The notes under the pieces: model-generated
Database searches by the model: none
The model's input: the letters and a program-made list of their open reading frames with translations, nothing else
What the model was told of the DNA's origin: nothing
In this document: in pieces, positions 15,631 through 24,868 of the stretch
Layout: the number at the start of each line of letters is the position of its first letter
How positions within the stretch are numbered: position 1 is the stretch's first letter
Program-made: the position numbers and the translations under genes
NCBI GenBank assembly: GCA_020161015.1
Contig: JAIUOT010000026.1
Location: 1-42,248, forward strand
DNA length: 42,248 bases
Source: Actinomycetota bacterium
Lineage (GTDB): Bacteria; Actinomycetota; Actinomycetes; Propionibacteriales; Propionibacteriaceae
Direction: 5' to 3'

Positions 15631-15664
15631 CCCGGTCAGGTTCGCCGCCGCGAACCTGACCGGG
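15631..15664 (+). terminator. 15-bp hairpin between genes 1 and 2 of the secretion operon
   Basis: CCCGGTCAGGTTCGC (15631-15645) pairs perfectly with 15650-15664 around CGCC. It stands 35 bp after the first stop and 28 bp before the second start, with no T-run. It could partially terminate or protect the upstream mRNA 3' end, giving more substrate than peptidase. Confidence 0.7.
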
Positions 15665-15692
15665 CTTCGGCCAAACAGAGGAACCCCACACC

Positions 15693-16934
15693 ATGGCCAG
15701 TGATCGACCCCGCAGGGCCGTCGAGAGCTCGCCGTCGCGCGCCCTCAGCGGTGGCCTCGCGGCCGTCGGCCGGCGCATCGTGGATGTGCTGCTGTGGACG
15801 CTGGGCGCCCTCGGCGCCGCCAGCATCGTCGCGGCCCTCGCCGCGCACCTGTGGGGCTTCTCGATCATCCTGTTCTCCACCGGCTCGATGGCGCCGACGA
15901 TCCCCGCGGGGTCGGCTGCGCTCGTCCGGCTGGTCCCGGCCGCCGACCTCGCCGTCGGTGATGTGACCACGGTGGAGCGCCCGGGCCAGCTGCCCATCAC
16001 GCACCGGATCACCTCCCTCGAGCCGCTTCCCGGCTCGCCGTCGTCCCGCGTGATCACCATGCGCGGCGACGCCAACGCGGTCGACGACCCGGAGCCCTAC
16101 GTCATCAACGACGCCCGCATCGTGCTGGCGTCGATGCCCGGTGTGGCGACCTGGTTCGCCAACCTGCGTGACCCCCGGCTGATGGGTCTGATGACCCTCC
16201 TGGCCGGCGCCCTGGTCACCTGGGCGTTCTGGCCGCGGCAGGCACGCCGCGCCACCATCATCGCTGCCGCGGCCGTCGTCGCCGGCTCCCAGGTCCTGGG
16301 CGCCACCGAGGCGCAGGCCGCGGAGACCGAGTACCAGGTGGTGGGCCAGCACCTGGTACTCACGATCGTCTCCGACGAGGAGAAGATGTCGTCGATGGTC
16401 CCCAGGGAGCGGGTGCTCTGGCAGATCGGAGTGGACACCAGGGGTGACGAGGAGGGTGCGGTGCACATCGGGCTCGGCGTCGCCGCCGGTTCCGTCGCCG
16501 CCGACGCCCTGCGCGTCGACGTCCTCGCCTGCCCGGAGCGCTGGCAGGGCGAGACCTGCAACGGTGCTGCCGAGAGCTGGGTCAACGACACCCCCCTCGA
16601 CCAGGCCTTCCTGCCCGCCACCCACGGTGACACCCGCGAACTGGGCGTCACCCCGGCCGGTGACCCGGTGTGGGTGCAGGTGCGCGCCACGCTCGCCCGG
16701 CAGGAGGAGAACGTCAACGCCACGCTCCGGGTGGACGCCTGGGGCGCCGGCGAGGTCGTCAGTGCCGAGACCGACGGCGGAGGCAAGGGCCACGGCAACG
16801 GCCTGGCCTACACCGGCGCGGACGGCATTCCCCAGACGCTGGCCCTCGCGGGGGCCGCGATCGGTACCGGGCTGGTGGTGGCCCGGCTCGCCGGCGGGCG
16901 CCGGCGGGACGCCGACCGGGAGGTAGCGCAGTGA
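15693..16934 (+). CDS. SipW/ER-type signal peptidase fused to a sortase-signal exported domain
   Basis: The 413-residue protein has two parts. Residues 1-160 form a type I signal peptidase of the SipW/ER class: a membrane segment (about 30-60), FSTGSMAPTIPAG with nucleophile S65, THR with H104 in place of the bacterial lysine, and RGDAN with D126. A second hydrophobic segment (163-180) and a third (187-203) follow. The third is preceded by RQARR and ends in ATEAQA/AETE, which looks like an internal signal-peptide cleavage site after A209. Residues 210-365 form a predicted beta-rich exported domain with a Cys pair (C280, C289). The C-terminus has LAYTG (371-375), a hydrophobic stretch and GRRR, a typical sortase signal; class E sortases prefer LAXTG. 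The gene overlaps the next by GTGA. Confidence 0.88.
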   Translation: MASDRPRRAVESSPSRALSGGLAAVGRRIVDVLLWTLGALGAASIVAALAAHLWGFSIILFSTGSMAPTIPAGSAALVRLVPAADLAVGDVTTVERPGQLPITHRITSLEPLPGSPSSRVITMRGDANAVDDPEPYVINDARIVLASMPGVATWFANLRDPRLMGLMTLLAGALVTWAFWPRQARRATIIAAAAVVAGSQVLGATEAQAAETEYQVVGQHLVLTIVSDEEKMSSMVPRERVLWQIGVDTRGDEEGAVHIGLGVAAGSVAADALRVDVLACPERWQGETCNGAAESWVNDTPLDQAFLPATHGDTRELGVTPAGDPVWVQVRATLARQEENVNATLRVDAWGAGEVVSAETDGGGKGHGNGLAYTGADGIPQTLALAGAAIGTGLVVARLAGGRRRDADREVAQ

Positions 16935-19900
16935 GGAGGGGTCTGCGCTACCTCCCGGCTTCCCCCAGGAAGGGACGCCGGCGGATCGCCGCGCTCGGAC
17001 TCGGCGTGCTGGCCGCGCTGTCCCTGACCTGGCAGCAGCAGGCCACGCTGGCCAGCTACGTCGACGTGGAGTTCGCCAAGGCCAGCTTCAGCGCGGCCAC
17101 CCTGGACGCCATCGCGCCGACCTTCACCACGACCGCCGCGACCGCGACCGCCTCCTGGGACGCGGCGGACGGCGACTGGGCGACTCCGGACTACGTGCTC
17201 ACGGGCGCGACGACCTCCACCGGCGGCAACGCCGCCCAGGTCTACGCCGGCCCGGACCTGACCGCCACCCAGACCGTCGGCGGGACGTCCACCACCGCAG
17301 CCCTCGACCTCACCGACATCTCCGCCGGCGGCACCCACGCGTGCGGCATCGCCCGCGGGCAGGCCTACTGCTGGGGCACCAACGCCAACGGCGCGCTCGG
17401 CCTCGGCTCCACCACCTCGACGAACACGCCCACCGCGGTCGGCGGCGCCCTGGCCGGCAAGACCGTCTCCGACGTCAGCGCGGGCACCGACCACACCTGT
17501 GCGGTCGCCGAGGGCGTCGCCTACTGCTGGGGCAACGTCGGGAACGGACGGACCGGCACCGGCGCGGGCGCCAACCTGACGACGCCGACCGCCGTGACGG
17601 CGTCCGGCGTGCTGGCCGGCAAGAAGGTCACTGCGATCTCTGCCGGCGGCTCCCACACCTGCGCCGTCGCTGCGGGCGCGGCCTACTGCTGGGGCCTCAA
17701 CACCAACGGCCAGCTCGGCGACTCCAGCACCACCCAGCGCACGGCCCCGGTGGCCGTGACGGCGTCCGGGGTGCTCTCCGGCCGCACGGTGACCGGGATC
17801 TCCGCGGGCAACGCCCACAGCTGCGCGGTGGCCGACGGGCTGGCGTTCTGCTGGGGCCTGAACACCAACAGCCGTCTCGGCGACGGCTCGACGACCCAGC
17901 GCACGGCCCCTGTGGCCGTCACGGCCACCGGCGTGCTGGCGGGACGCACCGTGACCGCGGTCTCCGCGGGCAACGCCCACAGCTGCGCGGTGGCCGACGC
18001 CCTGGCGTTCTGCTGGGGGCTCAACACCAACGGACGCCTCGGCGACGGCACGACGACCCAGCGCTCCACCCCGGTGGCCGTGGTCGGGACGGTCGCCGCC
18101 GCGGGATCGGTCACGGCCGTCTCGGCCGGCAACACGCACTCCTGTGCGATCGCCGACGGTGCCGCCCACTGTTGGGGGGCCGGTGGCTCCGGGCAGGTGG
18201 GCAACGGCTCCACCACCGCGAGCGTCACGACGCCGGTCGCCGTGACCGCCAGCGGCGTCCTGTCCGGGCGCACCCTCACCTCGATCAGCGCGGGCACCAC
18301 CTTCACCTGCGCGACCGGGGCGACCCCCGGCGCCTGCTGGGGCCTGGGCACCAGCGGCCAGCTCGGCAACAAGGCCTCCTCGACCTCCACGACCCCGGTC
18401 ACCGTCGCGATCACCGGCCCGGTGTGCGCGGACGGGTCGGTGCGCCTCAGCGCCACCGACTGCTCGCTCGCGCAGGGCACCGACTACTGGGGCCGGCTCG
18501 GCTACGGCATCGGCACGTGGACGGCCCCGAACAGCGGCTGGGTGAAGGCGACCACCAAGATCCGGGACGCCGTCAGCCCGTCCGCCACCGCGAAGACCAG
18601 CACCTCGCTCACCCTGGGCTGGGACGCGGTCAGCGAGCTGTCCCAGTCCTACGCCGAGTACACCGTGCAGCGGTCCACCAGCTCCAGTGGCTCCAGCCCG
18701 GTCACCGTCTACAAGGGCGGGCTCCGCTCCGTCCTCGACCGCGGTGGGCTGCCCAAGCGCACCACGACCGTCGACGTCGGCCTGGTCAGCGCGGGCGGCG
18801 ACCACAGCTGCGCGATCCTCGAAGGCGCGGCCTACTGCTGGGGCGACAACACCAACGGCGAGCTGGGCACCGGCTCCACCACCGCCTCGACCTCCCCGAC
18901 GGCCGTGGTCGACACCGGCGTGCTCGCAGGCAGGACGGTCACCTCGATCTCCGCAGCCATGGACAACGGCGGCGACAACGGCGAGCACACCTGCGCGGTT
19001 GCCGACGGCGGCGTCTACTGCTGGGGCCTCAACACCAACGGCGAGCTGGGCGACGGCACGACCAGCCAGCGCACCTCTCCGGTCCAGGCCGGCACGATCA
19101 CCGATGCGGTCCAGGTGACCACCGGCTACATGCACTCCTGCGCACTGACCGGTGCCGGCCAGGTGTACTGCTGGGGCGACAACACCCGCGGGCAGCTCGG
19201 CGACGGCAGCACCACCCAGCGCAACAGCCCCGTGCTCGTCCAGGGCGTGCTGGCGGGCAAGAACGTGACCGAGATCTCGGCCGGCGCAGCCCACACCTGC
19301 GCGGTCGCCGACGGCGCCTCCTACTGCTGGGGCTCGAACGTGTCCGGCCAGCTGGGCATCAACTCCAGCGGCTCCGGGACGAACAGCAGTGTCCCCGTCG
19401 CCACGCTGACCAGCGGAGTGCTCAATGGCCAGACTGTCACCGAGGTCGCCGCCGGCGAGGCACACACCTGCGTGATCGCGGGCGGCAAGGCCTACTGCTG
19501 GGGCTACAACAACAACGGCCAGCTGGGCAACAGCAGCACCGCGCTGAGCACGGTCCCCGTGGCCGTGAACACATCCTGGACCGCGGGCGCCGGCCTCAGC
19601 AGCCTGACCGCGGGGATGTACCACACCTGCATCGTGGCCTCCGGCAAGGCGTACTGCTGGGGCGACAACGCCAACGGCCAGGTCGGCGACGGCAGCACCA
19701 CCGACCGCACCGCCCCCGTCGCGGTGACCGCGAGCGGCGCACTGTCCGGCACCGTGAGCCAGGTCAGTGCAGGTGAGCTGCACACCTGCGCGGTTTCCGG
19801 CACCTCGGCGTACTGCTGGGGCTCCAACACCAACGGCCAGGTCGGCGACGGCAGCACGACCCAGCGGAGCGCCCCGGTCGCCGTCCAGACGGTCGCCGGA

Positions 19901-20047
19901 GCGCCCTGCGCCACCGGTGCCTCCCTGATCACCCCGTCGACCTGCTCGCTCGCCCCGGGCACCACCTACTACTACCGGGTGAAGTTCACCGTCGACGGCG
20001 CGATCACCACGACCAGCGACTGGGTCGGCATCAAGACCAGCAGCTAG
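16931..20047 (+). CDS. Secreted two-propeller RCC1/FnIII protein
   Basis: The 1038-residue product starts at a GTG overlapping the previous stop. It opens with a basic SipW-type signal ([15 protein letters not shown], then [18 protein letters not shown]), matching that of the first operon gene. A FnIII-like segment (about 70-126) is followed by seven RCC1 blades (about 127-496). A Cys pair C499/C511 precedes [15 protein letters not shown], the expected last strands of FnIII. A second FnIII start (about 555-616) leads to seven more blades (about 617-990), Cys pair C993/C1005 and [18 protein letters not shown]. Each blade repeats H[TS]CA...YCWG..N.G.LG, giving a likely disulfide per blade. RCC1 propellers bind proteins in other systems; adhesion or ligand binding here is inference. 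No sortase signal is seen at its own C-terminus. Confidence 0.88.
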   Translation: MRRGLRYLPASPRKGRRRIAALGLGVLAALSLTWQQQATLASYVDVEFAKASFSAATLDAIAPTFTTTAATATASWDAADGDWATPDYVLTGATTSTGGNAAQVYAGPDLTATQTVGGTSTTAALDLTDISAGGTHACGIARGQAYCWGTNANGALGLGSTTSTNTPTAVGGALAGKTVSDVSAGTDHTCAVAEGVAYCWGNVGNGRTGTGAGANLTTPTAVTASGVLAGKKVTAISAGGSHTCAVAAGAAYCWGLNTNGQLGDSSTTQRTAPVAVTASGVLSGRTVTGISAGNAHSCAVADGLAFCWGLNTNSRLGDGSTTQRTAPVAVTATGVLAGRTVTAVSAGNAHSCAVADALAFCWGLNTNGRLGDGTTTQRSTPVAVVGTVAAAGSVTAVSAGNTHSCAIADGAAHCWGAGGSGQVGNGSTTASVTTPVAVTASGVLSGRTLTSISAGTTFTCATGATPGACWGLGTSGQLGNKASSTSTTPVTVAITGPVCADGSVRLSATDCSLAQGTDYWGRLGYGIGTWTAPNSGWVKATTKIRDAVSPSATAKTSTSLTLGWDAVSELSQSYAEYTVQRSTSSSGSSPVTVYKGGLRSVLDRGGLPKRTTTVDVGLVSAGGDHSCAILEGAAYCWGDNTNGELGTGSTTASTSPTAVVDTGVLAGRTVTSISAAMDNGGDNGEHTCAVADGGVYCWGLNTNGELGDGTTSQRTSPVQAGTITDAVQVTTGYMHSCALTGAGQVYCWGDNTRGQLGDGSTTQRNSPVLVQGVLAGKNVTEISAGAAHTCAVADGASYCWGSNVSGQLGINSSGSGTNSSVPVATLTSGVLNGQTVTEVAAGEAHTCVIAGGKAYCWGYNNNGQLGNSSTALSTVPVAVNTSWTAGAGLSSLTAGMYHTCIVASGKAYCWGDNANGQVGDGSTTDRTAPVAVTASGALSGTVSQVSAGELHTCAVSGTSAYCWGSNTNGQVGDGSTTQRSAPVAVQTVAGAPCATGASLITPSTCSLAPGTTYYYRVKFTVDGAITTTSDWVGIKTSS
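17320..19890 (+). repeat. Coding repeats of the RCC1 blades
   Basis: Fourteen units of about 150-165 bp encode the propeller blades in two groups of seven. Neighbouring units, especially between 17690 and 18100, are nearly identical in DNA, for example the recurring CAGCGCACGGCCCC. This makes the region prone to recombination and to assembly error. Confidence 0.85.
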
Positions 20048-21345
20048 GCACCCAGCGCCGCAGCGGCGGCCCTCGCCGCGCCGGGGAGGGCCCCGGCGAT
20101 GCGGTCGAGGACGGCGTCGTCGTGCGCGGCGGACAGGAACCACGCCTCGTAGGCCGACGGGGGCAGCGCCACGCCCGCGTCCAGCATGGCGTGGAAGAAC
20201 GCGCGGTAGGCGCCCACGTCCTGGCGTTGGGCGGACGCGTCGTCGAGCACCGGCCCGGTGACGCCCCAGAAGACGCTGAACAGCGAGCCGGCCCGCTGGA
20301 GACGGTGGGGGACGCCGGCGGCATCCAGTGCGCTGGCCACCGCGGCGGACAGGCTGGCCGACGCCGCGTCGACGGCCGCGTACACGGCATCGTCGGCGAG
20401 GCGCAGCGTGGCGATCCCCGCGGCGGTGGCCAGCGGGTTCCCCGACAGGGTGCCCGCCTGGTACACCGGGCCGACCGGGGCCAGCAGGTCGAGCAGGTCC
20501 GCACGACCGCCGATCGCCGCCAGCGGCAGGCCCCCGCCGACCACCTTGCCGAACGTGAACAGGTCGGGGGTGACCGCCCCGCCCTCGAGCCCCCACCAGC
20601 CGGCGCGCGAGACACGGAAGCCGGTGAGCACCTCGTCGTAGACGAGCAGCGCCCCGTGGGCCGCGGTGAGCTCGCGGAGCAGTTCGTTGAACCCCGGGAC
20701 CGGCGGCACCACGCCCATGTTGGCGGCCGCCGGCTCGGTGATCACGGCTGCGATCTCCGTCCCGCGCGCGGCGAACACCTCGCGGAGCGCGTCCGCGTCG
20801 TTGTAGGGCACCACGAGCGACTGGGCCGTCGCCGCGGCGGGGACCCCGGCAGAACCCGGGAGCCCGGCGGTGATGACGCCGGAGCCCGCCGCGGCGAGCA
20901 GGGCGTCGGAGTGGCCGTGGTAGCAGCCGGAGAACTTCACCACGAGGTCGCGCCCGGTGGCGCCGCGGGCCAGGCGCACCGCCGTCATGCAGGCCTCGGT
21001 GCCCGTGGACACGAACCGGACCTTCCGCGCCAGCGGCACCCGCTCGCGGACGAGTTCGGCCAGCTCGGCCTCGGCGAGGGTGGGGGCGCCGAACGACAGT
21101 CCCCGCGCCGCCGCTGCCTGGACCGCCGCGACCACCTCCGGGTGGGCGTGGCCGAGGAGGGCGGGGCCCCACGAGCCGACCAGGTCGAGGTACTCGCGTC
21201 CCTCCACATCGACGATGCGGGCGCCTTCGGCCCGGGAGACGAAGACCGGCGTGCCGCCCACGGACCCGAAGGCCCGCACCGGCGAGGACACCCCACCGGG
21301 GATGACGGCCCGCGCGCGGTCGAAGGCCTCGGCGTTCCCGCTCAT
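20044..21345 (-). CDS. hemL: Glutamate-1-semialdehyde 2,1-aminomutase
   Basis: HemL converts glutamate-1-semialdehyde to 5-aminolevulinate, completing the C5 route begun by HemA. The 433-residue class III PLP enzyme shows [31 protein letters not shown], the aspartate-containing [10 protein letters not shown] and the Schiff-base lysine in [15 protein letters not shown] 21345 overlaps the hemB stop (ATGA). Its own stop shares the CTAG palindrome with the stop of the RCC1 gene on the other strand, so the two convergent genes have no space for a terminator. Confidence 0.96.
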   Translation of the reverse strand: MSGNAEAFDRARAVIPGGVSSPVRAFGSVGGTPVFVSRAEGARIVDVEGREYLDLVGSWGPALLGHAHPEVVAAVQAAAARGLSFGAPTLAEAELAELVRERVPLARKVRFVSTGTEACMTAVRLARGATGRDLVVKFSGCYHGHSDALLAAAGSGVITAGLPGSAGVPAAATAQSLVVPYNDADALREVFAARGTEIAAVITEPAAANMGVVPPVPGFNELLRELTAAHGALLVYDEVLTGFRVSRAGWWGLEGGAVTPDLFTFGKVVGGGLPLAAIGGRADLLDLLAPVGPVYQAGTLSGNPLATAAGIATLRLADDAVYAAVDAASASLSAAVASALDAAGVPHRLQRAGSLFSVFWGVTGPVLDDASAQRQDVGAYRAFFHAMLDAGVALPPSAYEAWFLSAAHDDAVLDRIAGALPGAARAAAAALGA

Positions 21346-22322
21346 CGCAGCCACCCGGCGAGTTCGAGCGCGGCGTAGGTGAGCACGATGTCGGCCCCGG
21401 CCCTCACGATCGCCGTCGTGGCCTCCAGGAGGGCTGCGTCGCGGTCGATCCAGCCCCGCTCCGCCGCGGCGGCGATCATCGCGTACTCCCCGGAGACCTG
21501 GTAGGCGGCCACCGGCACCCGGGACCACGCCGCCACGTCGGCGAGGACGTCCAGGTAGTGCCCGGCCGGCTTCACCATCAGGATGTCCGCGCCCTCGAGC
21601 TCGTCCAGGGACGCTTCCAGCCTGCCCTCCCTGCGGTTGGCCGGGTCCTGCTGGTAGGCGCGGCGGTCGCCGACCAGGGACGAGCCGACGGCCTCGCGGA
21701 ACGGGCCGTAGAACGCCGACGCGTACTTGGCCGCGTAGGCGAGGATGCCCACGTCGGTGAACCCGGCGAGGTCGAGGCCGGCCCGGATGGCGGCCACCTG
21801 GCCGTCCATCATCCCGGAGGGGGAGACGAAGTGCGTCCCCGCGACCGCCTGGGAGACGGCCTGTTGCACGTACAGCTCGACGGTGGCGTCGTTGGCGACC
21901 GTCCCGTCCGCGGCCAGCACGCCGCAGTGGCCGTGGTCGGTGAACTCGTCGAGGCAGGTGTCGGCGACGATCACGAGGTCGTCGCCGACCTCGGCACGGA
22001 CGGCGGCGATCGCGCGGTTCAGGATCCCGGACTCCGCGTAGCCGGCCGAGCCCGTGGCGTCCTTGTCGTCGGGCTCGGGCACGCCGAAGATCACGATGCC
22101 GCCCAGCCCGGCGCCGACCGCGCGGGAGGCCTCCGCGCGCACCGAGTCCAGCGTGTGCTGCACGACACCGGGCAGCGAGCCGATCGGACGCGGCTCCGCG
22201 ATCCCGTCGGCGACGAAGACCGGCAGCACCAGTTGCGCGGGCCGGACGCGGGTCTCCGCGACCAGGCGCCGGACGGCGGGGGTGCTGCGCAGCCTGCGCG
22301 GGCGACGGACGGGAGGGATCAT
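21342..22322 (-). CDS. hemB: Porphobilinogen synthase (5-aminolevulinate dehydratase)
   Basis: HemB condenses two 5-aminolevulinate molecules into porphobilinogen. The 326-residue product has both substrate-binding lysines ([13 protein letters not shown] and [12 protein letters not shown]) and the metal loop [13 protein letters not shown]. That loop keeps two of the three cysteines of zinc enzymes, the middle one being Asp, a mixed type seen in actinomycetes. AGGAG lies upstream of the ATG. It is divergent from the HAD phosphatase gene; the 136-bp gap holds a small stem CCCACC/GGTGGG (22348-22363) in the presumed hemB leader. Confidence 0.96.
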   Translation of the reverse strand: MIPPVRRPRRLRSTPAVRRLVAETRVRPAQLVLPVFVADGIAEPRPIGSLPGVVQHTLDSVRAEASRAVGAGLGGIVIFGVPEPDDKDATGSAGYAESGILNRAIAAVRAEVGDDLVIVADTCLDEFTDHGHCGVLAADGTVANDATVELYVQQAVSQAVAGTHFVSPSGMMDGQVAAIRAGLDLAGFTDVGILAYAAKYASAFYGPFREAVGSSLVGDRRAYQQDPANRREGRLEASLDELEGADILMVKPAGHYLDVLADVAAWSRVPVAAYQVSGEYAMIAAAAERGWIDRDAALLEATTAIVRAGADIVLTYAALELAGWLR

Positions 22323-22446
22323 CGGGACTCCTTCTGGCGGGACAGGACCCACCACGAGGTGGGGGACCTCCATTCTCCGCCATCCGGGGAGGCCGCCGTT
22401 CGCCGGCCGTCCACCGGCGGTTGCACTCCCGTCCGCCCACCGGTGC

Positions 22447-22458
22447 CAGACTGGGGCC
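22447..22458 (+). promoter_or_regulatory. Candidate leaderless -10 of the HAD gene
   Basis: CAGACT (22447-22452) lies six bases before the ATG at 22459 with no Shine-Dalgarno, the same geometry as other leaderless candidates in this window. Confidence 0.4.
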
Positions 22459-23244
22459 ATGGCCCATCGCAGCGTGCGCAACATCGAATGCTTCCTCACC
22501 GACATGGACGGCGTCCTCGTCCACGACGAGCAGCCGGTGCCCGGGGCGATCGAACTCCTCCAGCGCTGGGTGGACACCTCCCGCCGCTTCCTGGTGCTGA
22601 CCAACAACTCCACCTACACCCCGCGGGACCTCGCGGCGCGGCTCGCCCGCTCGGGCCTGCCGGTTCCCGAGCAGAACCTGTGGACGTCCGCGATGGCCAC
22701 CGGCGCGTTCCTGAAGAACCAGCCGGGGGAGAAGTCCGCCTTCGTGATCGGCGAGGCCGGACTGACCACCGCCCTGCACAGCGCCGGGTTCGTGCTCACC
22801 GAGACCGAACCCGCCTACGTCGTGCTCGGGGAGACCCGCAACTACTCGTTCGAGGCGATCACGACCGCCATCCGGCTGATCAACGCCGGGGCGCGGTTCA
22901 TCGTCACCAACCCCGACACCACCGGTCCCTCGCCCTCGGGCGTGCTGCCGGCCACCGGCGCGGTGGCGGCGATGATCACCGCGGCCACGAACCGGCAGCC
23001 CTACGTCGTCGGCAAGCCGAACCCGATGATGTTCCGCTCGGCCATGAACCGCATCGAGGCGCACTCGGAGACGACGGCGATGATCGGCGACCGCATGGAC
23101 ACCGACATCGTGGCCGGGATGGAGGCGGGGCTGCTGACGGTGCTCGTGCTGTCCGGTGTCACTGCGCGCGAGGAGATCGAGACCTACCCCTACCGGCCCA
23201 GCCTCGTGCTCGACTCGGTGGCCGACCTCGTGCCCCTGCTGTAG
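22459..23244 (+). CDS. HAD-IIA (NagD-like) phosphatase
   Basis: The 261-residue protein is a HAD hydrolase of subfamily IIA. Motif I is [13 protein letters not shown] (nucleophile Asp and acid/base Asp), motif II VLTNNST, motif III the lysine of [10 protein letters not shown], motif [21 protein letters not shown]2-type cap lies between motifs II and III. Relatives act on small phosphates such as nucleotides, p-nitrophenyl phosphate or phosphoglycolate; the substrate here is unknown. It is the only plus-strand gene among the hem genes, and its stop is one base from the stop of hemCD. Confidence 0.92.
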   Translation: MAHRSVRNIECFLTDMDGVLVHDEQPVPGAIELLQRWVDTSRRFLVLTNNSTYTPRDLAARLARSGLPVPEQNLWTSAMATGAFLKNQPGEKSAFVIGEAGLTTALHSAGFVLTETEPAYVVLGETRNYSFEAITTAIRLINAGARFIVTNPDTTGPSPSGVLPATGAVAAMITAATNRQPYVVGKPNPMMFRSAMNRIEAHSETTAMIGDRMDTDIVAGMEAGLLTVLVLSGVTAREEIETYPYRPSLVLDSVADLVPLL

Positions 23245-23245
23245 G

Positions 23246-24868
23246 TCAGGACGGGTCGCCCAGCGCGGCGAGCACGGCCTCGACGAGGGCGGACGCCTCC
23301 GGCCGGGCCGCGACGGCACGCACGTCCAGCCCGCACGCCGTCGCGGCAGCGGCCGCCGACGCGCCGAGGGCGACGACGCCCGGGCCGGGCAGCCCGCAGG
23401 CATCGACGGCGGCGCGGACCACCGAACCGGCCGTCACCACGAGGGCGGAGAACCGGCCGTCCCGCCACCCCCGCACCACGTCGTCGGGCAGGGGTTCCGC
23501 GACGGTGGCGTAGACGCCGACGGGACGGACCGTCCAGCCCTTCGCGGCCAGGCCGGCCGCGGGCTCCGCCGACGGCTCCTGCGCGCCGGGCAGCAGCACC
23601 CGTCCCGGGCCGTCGGGGAACGCCTCGACCAGCGCGGCCCCGCCGCCGGGGTCGGCGACGAGGTCGGGCTCGATCCCGGCCGCGCGCAGGGCGTCCGCCG
23701 TGGCCGGCCCGACGGCAGCCACCCGGGTGCCCGCGAGGGCGGGCCCGGCGGCGAGGGCGTCCACGGTGTGGGCGGAGGACACGACCACCCAGTCCCAGGG
23801 CTCCTCCAGCGCGGCCTCGAGCGGCTCGCGCGGCAGGTCGACGATGGTGGTGAACGCGGCGACCACCACGTCCGCGCCCGCGGCGCGCAGCGCGTCCGCC
23901 GTGCCACGCGGCGCTCGCCGGGGCACCAGGACCCTCCGCCCGTCGAGGGGACGGGGCCTGGCGGCGCCGAGGTCGGCCACCCCTGCTGCGCCGGCGTCGA
24001 GCAGGCCGCCGGCCACCCGCCGCCCGAGCTCTTCGGCCGCCTCGGAAGAGACCTCGGCCTCGCCGCGCTCGAGGAGCCGTCGCGAGCCGTCCACGGCCAC
24101 GACGGTCGCGACCAGCGTGAGCCGGCCGTCCTCGACCGTGGCGTGCGCGGCGACCGGTGCCGCGCACCCGGCCTCCAGCCGGGCCAGCACCGCCCGCTCG
24201 GCCACGGCGGCGAACCGCGTGGCCGGGTCGTCGAGAGGGGCGAGCGCAGCCACGACCTCAACGGCGTCCGCGCGGCACTCCACGGCCAGGGCGCCCTGCG
24301 CGGGCGCCGGCAGCATGTCGGTGAACCCGAACAGCTGGGTGATCGCGGCCTGCAGGCCGAGTCGCCGCAGGCCGGCGGCGGCGAGCACCACCGCGTCGAG
24401 GTCCTCGTGCACCCGGCGCAGCCGGGTCTCCACGTTCCCCCGGATCGCGAGCACCTCGAGGTCGGGGCGCAGCGCGAGCAGCTGCGCGGCCCTGCGGGGC
24501 GACCCGGTCCCCACCCGGGCGCCACGCGGTAGCGTGGCGAGGGTCAGGCCGTCGCGGGCGCACAGCGCGTCGGAGGCGTCCTCACGCGGCGGCACCGCGG
24601 CCAGCAGCAGCCCGTCTGCGGCCGCGGTGGGCAGGTCCTTGAACGAGTGGACGGCCAGGTCGGCGTCCCCGGTGAGGACGGCGGCCCGGACCGCGCCGAC
24701 GAACACCCCCACCCCGCCCAGTCCGGCCAGCGGCGCGGTGCTGACGTCGCCGTGCGTGACCACCTTGACCAGTTCCACCTCGTGGCCCCGCGCGCGCAAC
24801 GCGTCCGCGACGTGACCGGACTGCGTCCACGCGAGTGCCGACCCGCGCGTGGCCAGCCGCAGCCTCAC
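23246..24868 (-). CDS. hemCD: Fused hydroxymethylbilane synthase / uroporphyrinogen-III synthase
   Basis: One 540-residue reading frame carries two successive enzymes. Residues 1-300 are HemC, which links four porphobilinogens: [40 protein letters not shown], and the dipyrromethane-binding cysteine C235 in LEAGCAAPV. Residues 311-540 are HemD, which closes and isomerises the ring to uroporphyrinogen III: a two-domain layout with VLVPRR near the start, [12 protein letters not shown], and [12 protein letters not shown]. No stop or frameshift separates them, and a Pro/Arg-rich linker joins them. GTG 24868 overlaps the cpfC stop. Fusion could pass the unstable hydroxymethylbilane directly to HemD. 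Confidence 0.94.
   Translation of the reverse strand: MRLRLATRGSALAWTQSGHVADALRARGHEVELVKVVTHGDVSTAPLAGLGGVGVFVGAVRAAVLTGDADLAVHSFKDLPTAAADGLLLAAVPPREDASDALCARDGLTLATLPRGARVGTGSPRRAAQLLALRPDLEVLAIRGNVETRLRRVHEDLDAVVLAAAGLRRLGLQAAITQLFGFTDMLPAPAQGALAVECRADAVEVVAALAPLDDPATRFAAVAERAVLARLEAGCAAPVAAHATVEDGRLTLVATVVAVDGSRRLLERGEAEVSSEAAEELGRRVAGGLLDAGAAGVADLGAARPRPLDGRRVLVPRRAPRGTADALRAAGADVVVAAFTTIVDLPREPLEAALEEPWDWVVVSSAHTVDALAAGPALAGTRVAAVGPATADALRAAGIEPDLVADPGGGAALVEAFPDGPGRVLLPGAQEPSAEPAAGLAAKGWTVRPVGVYATVAEPLPDDVVRGWRDGRFSALVVTAGSVVRAAVDACGLPGPGVVALGASAAAAATACGLDVRAVAARPEASALVEAVLAALGDPS

Noticed and set aside
16808-21172. 1454-residue minus-strand frame
   Set aside because: It runs antisense to the RCC1 gene and out of frame with hemL; its repeats are the complement of the RCC1 coding repeats.
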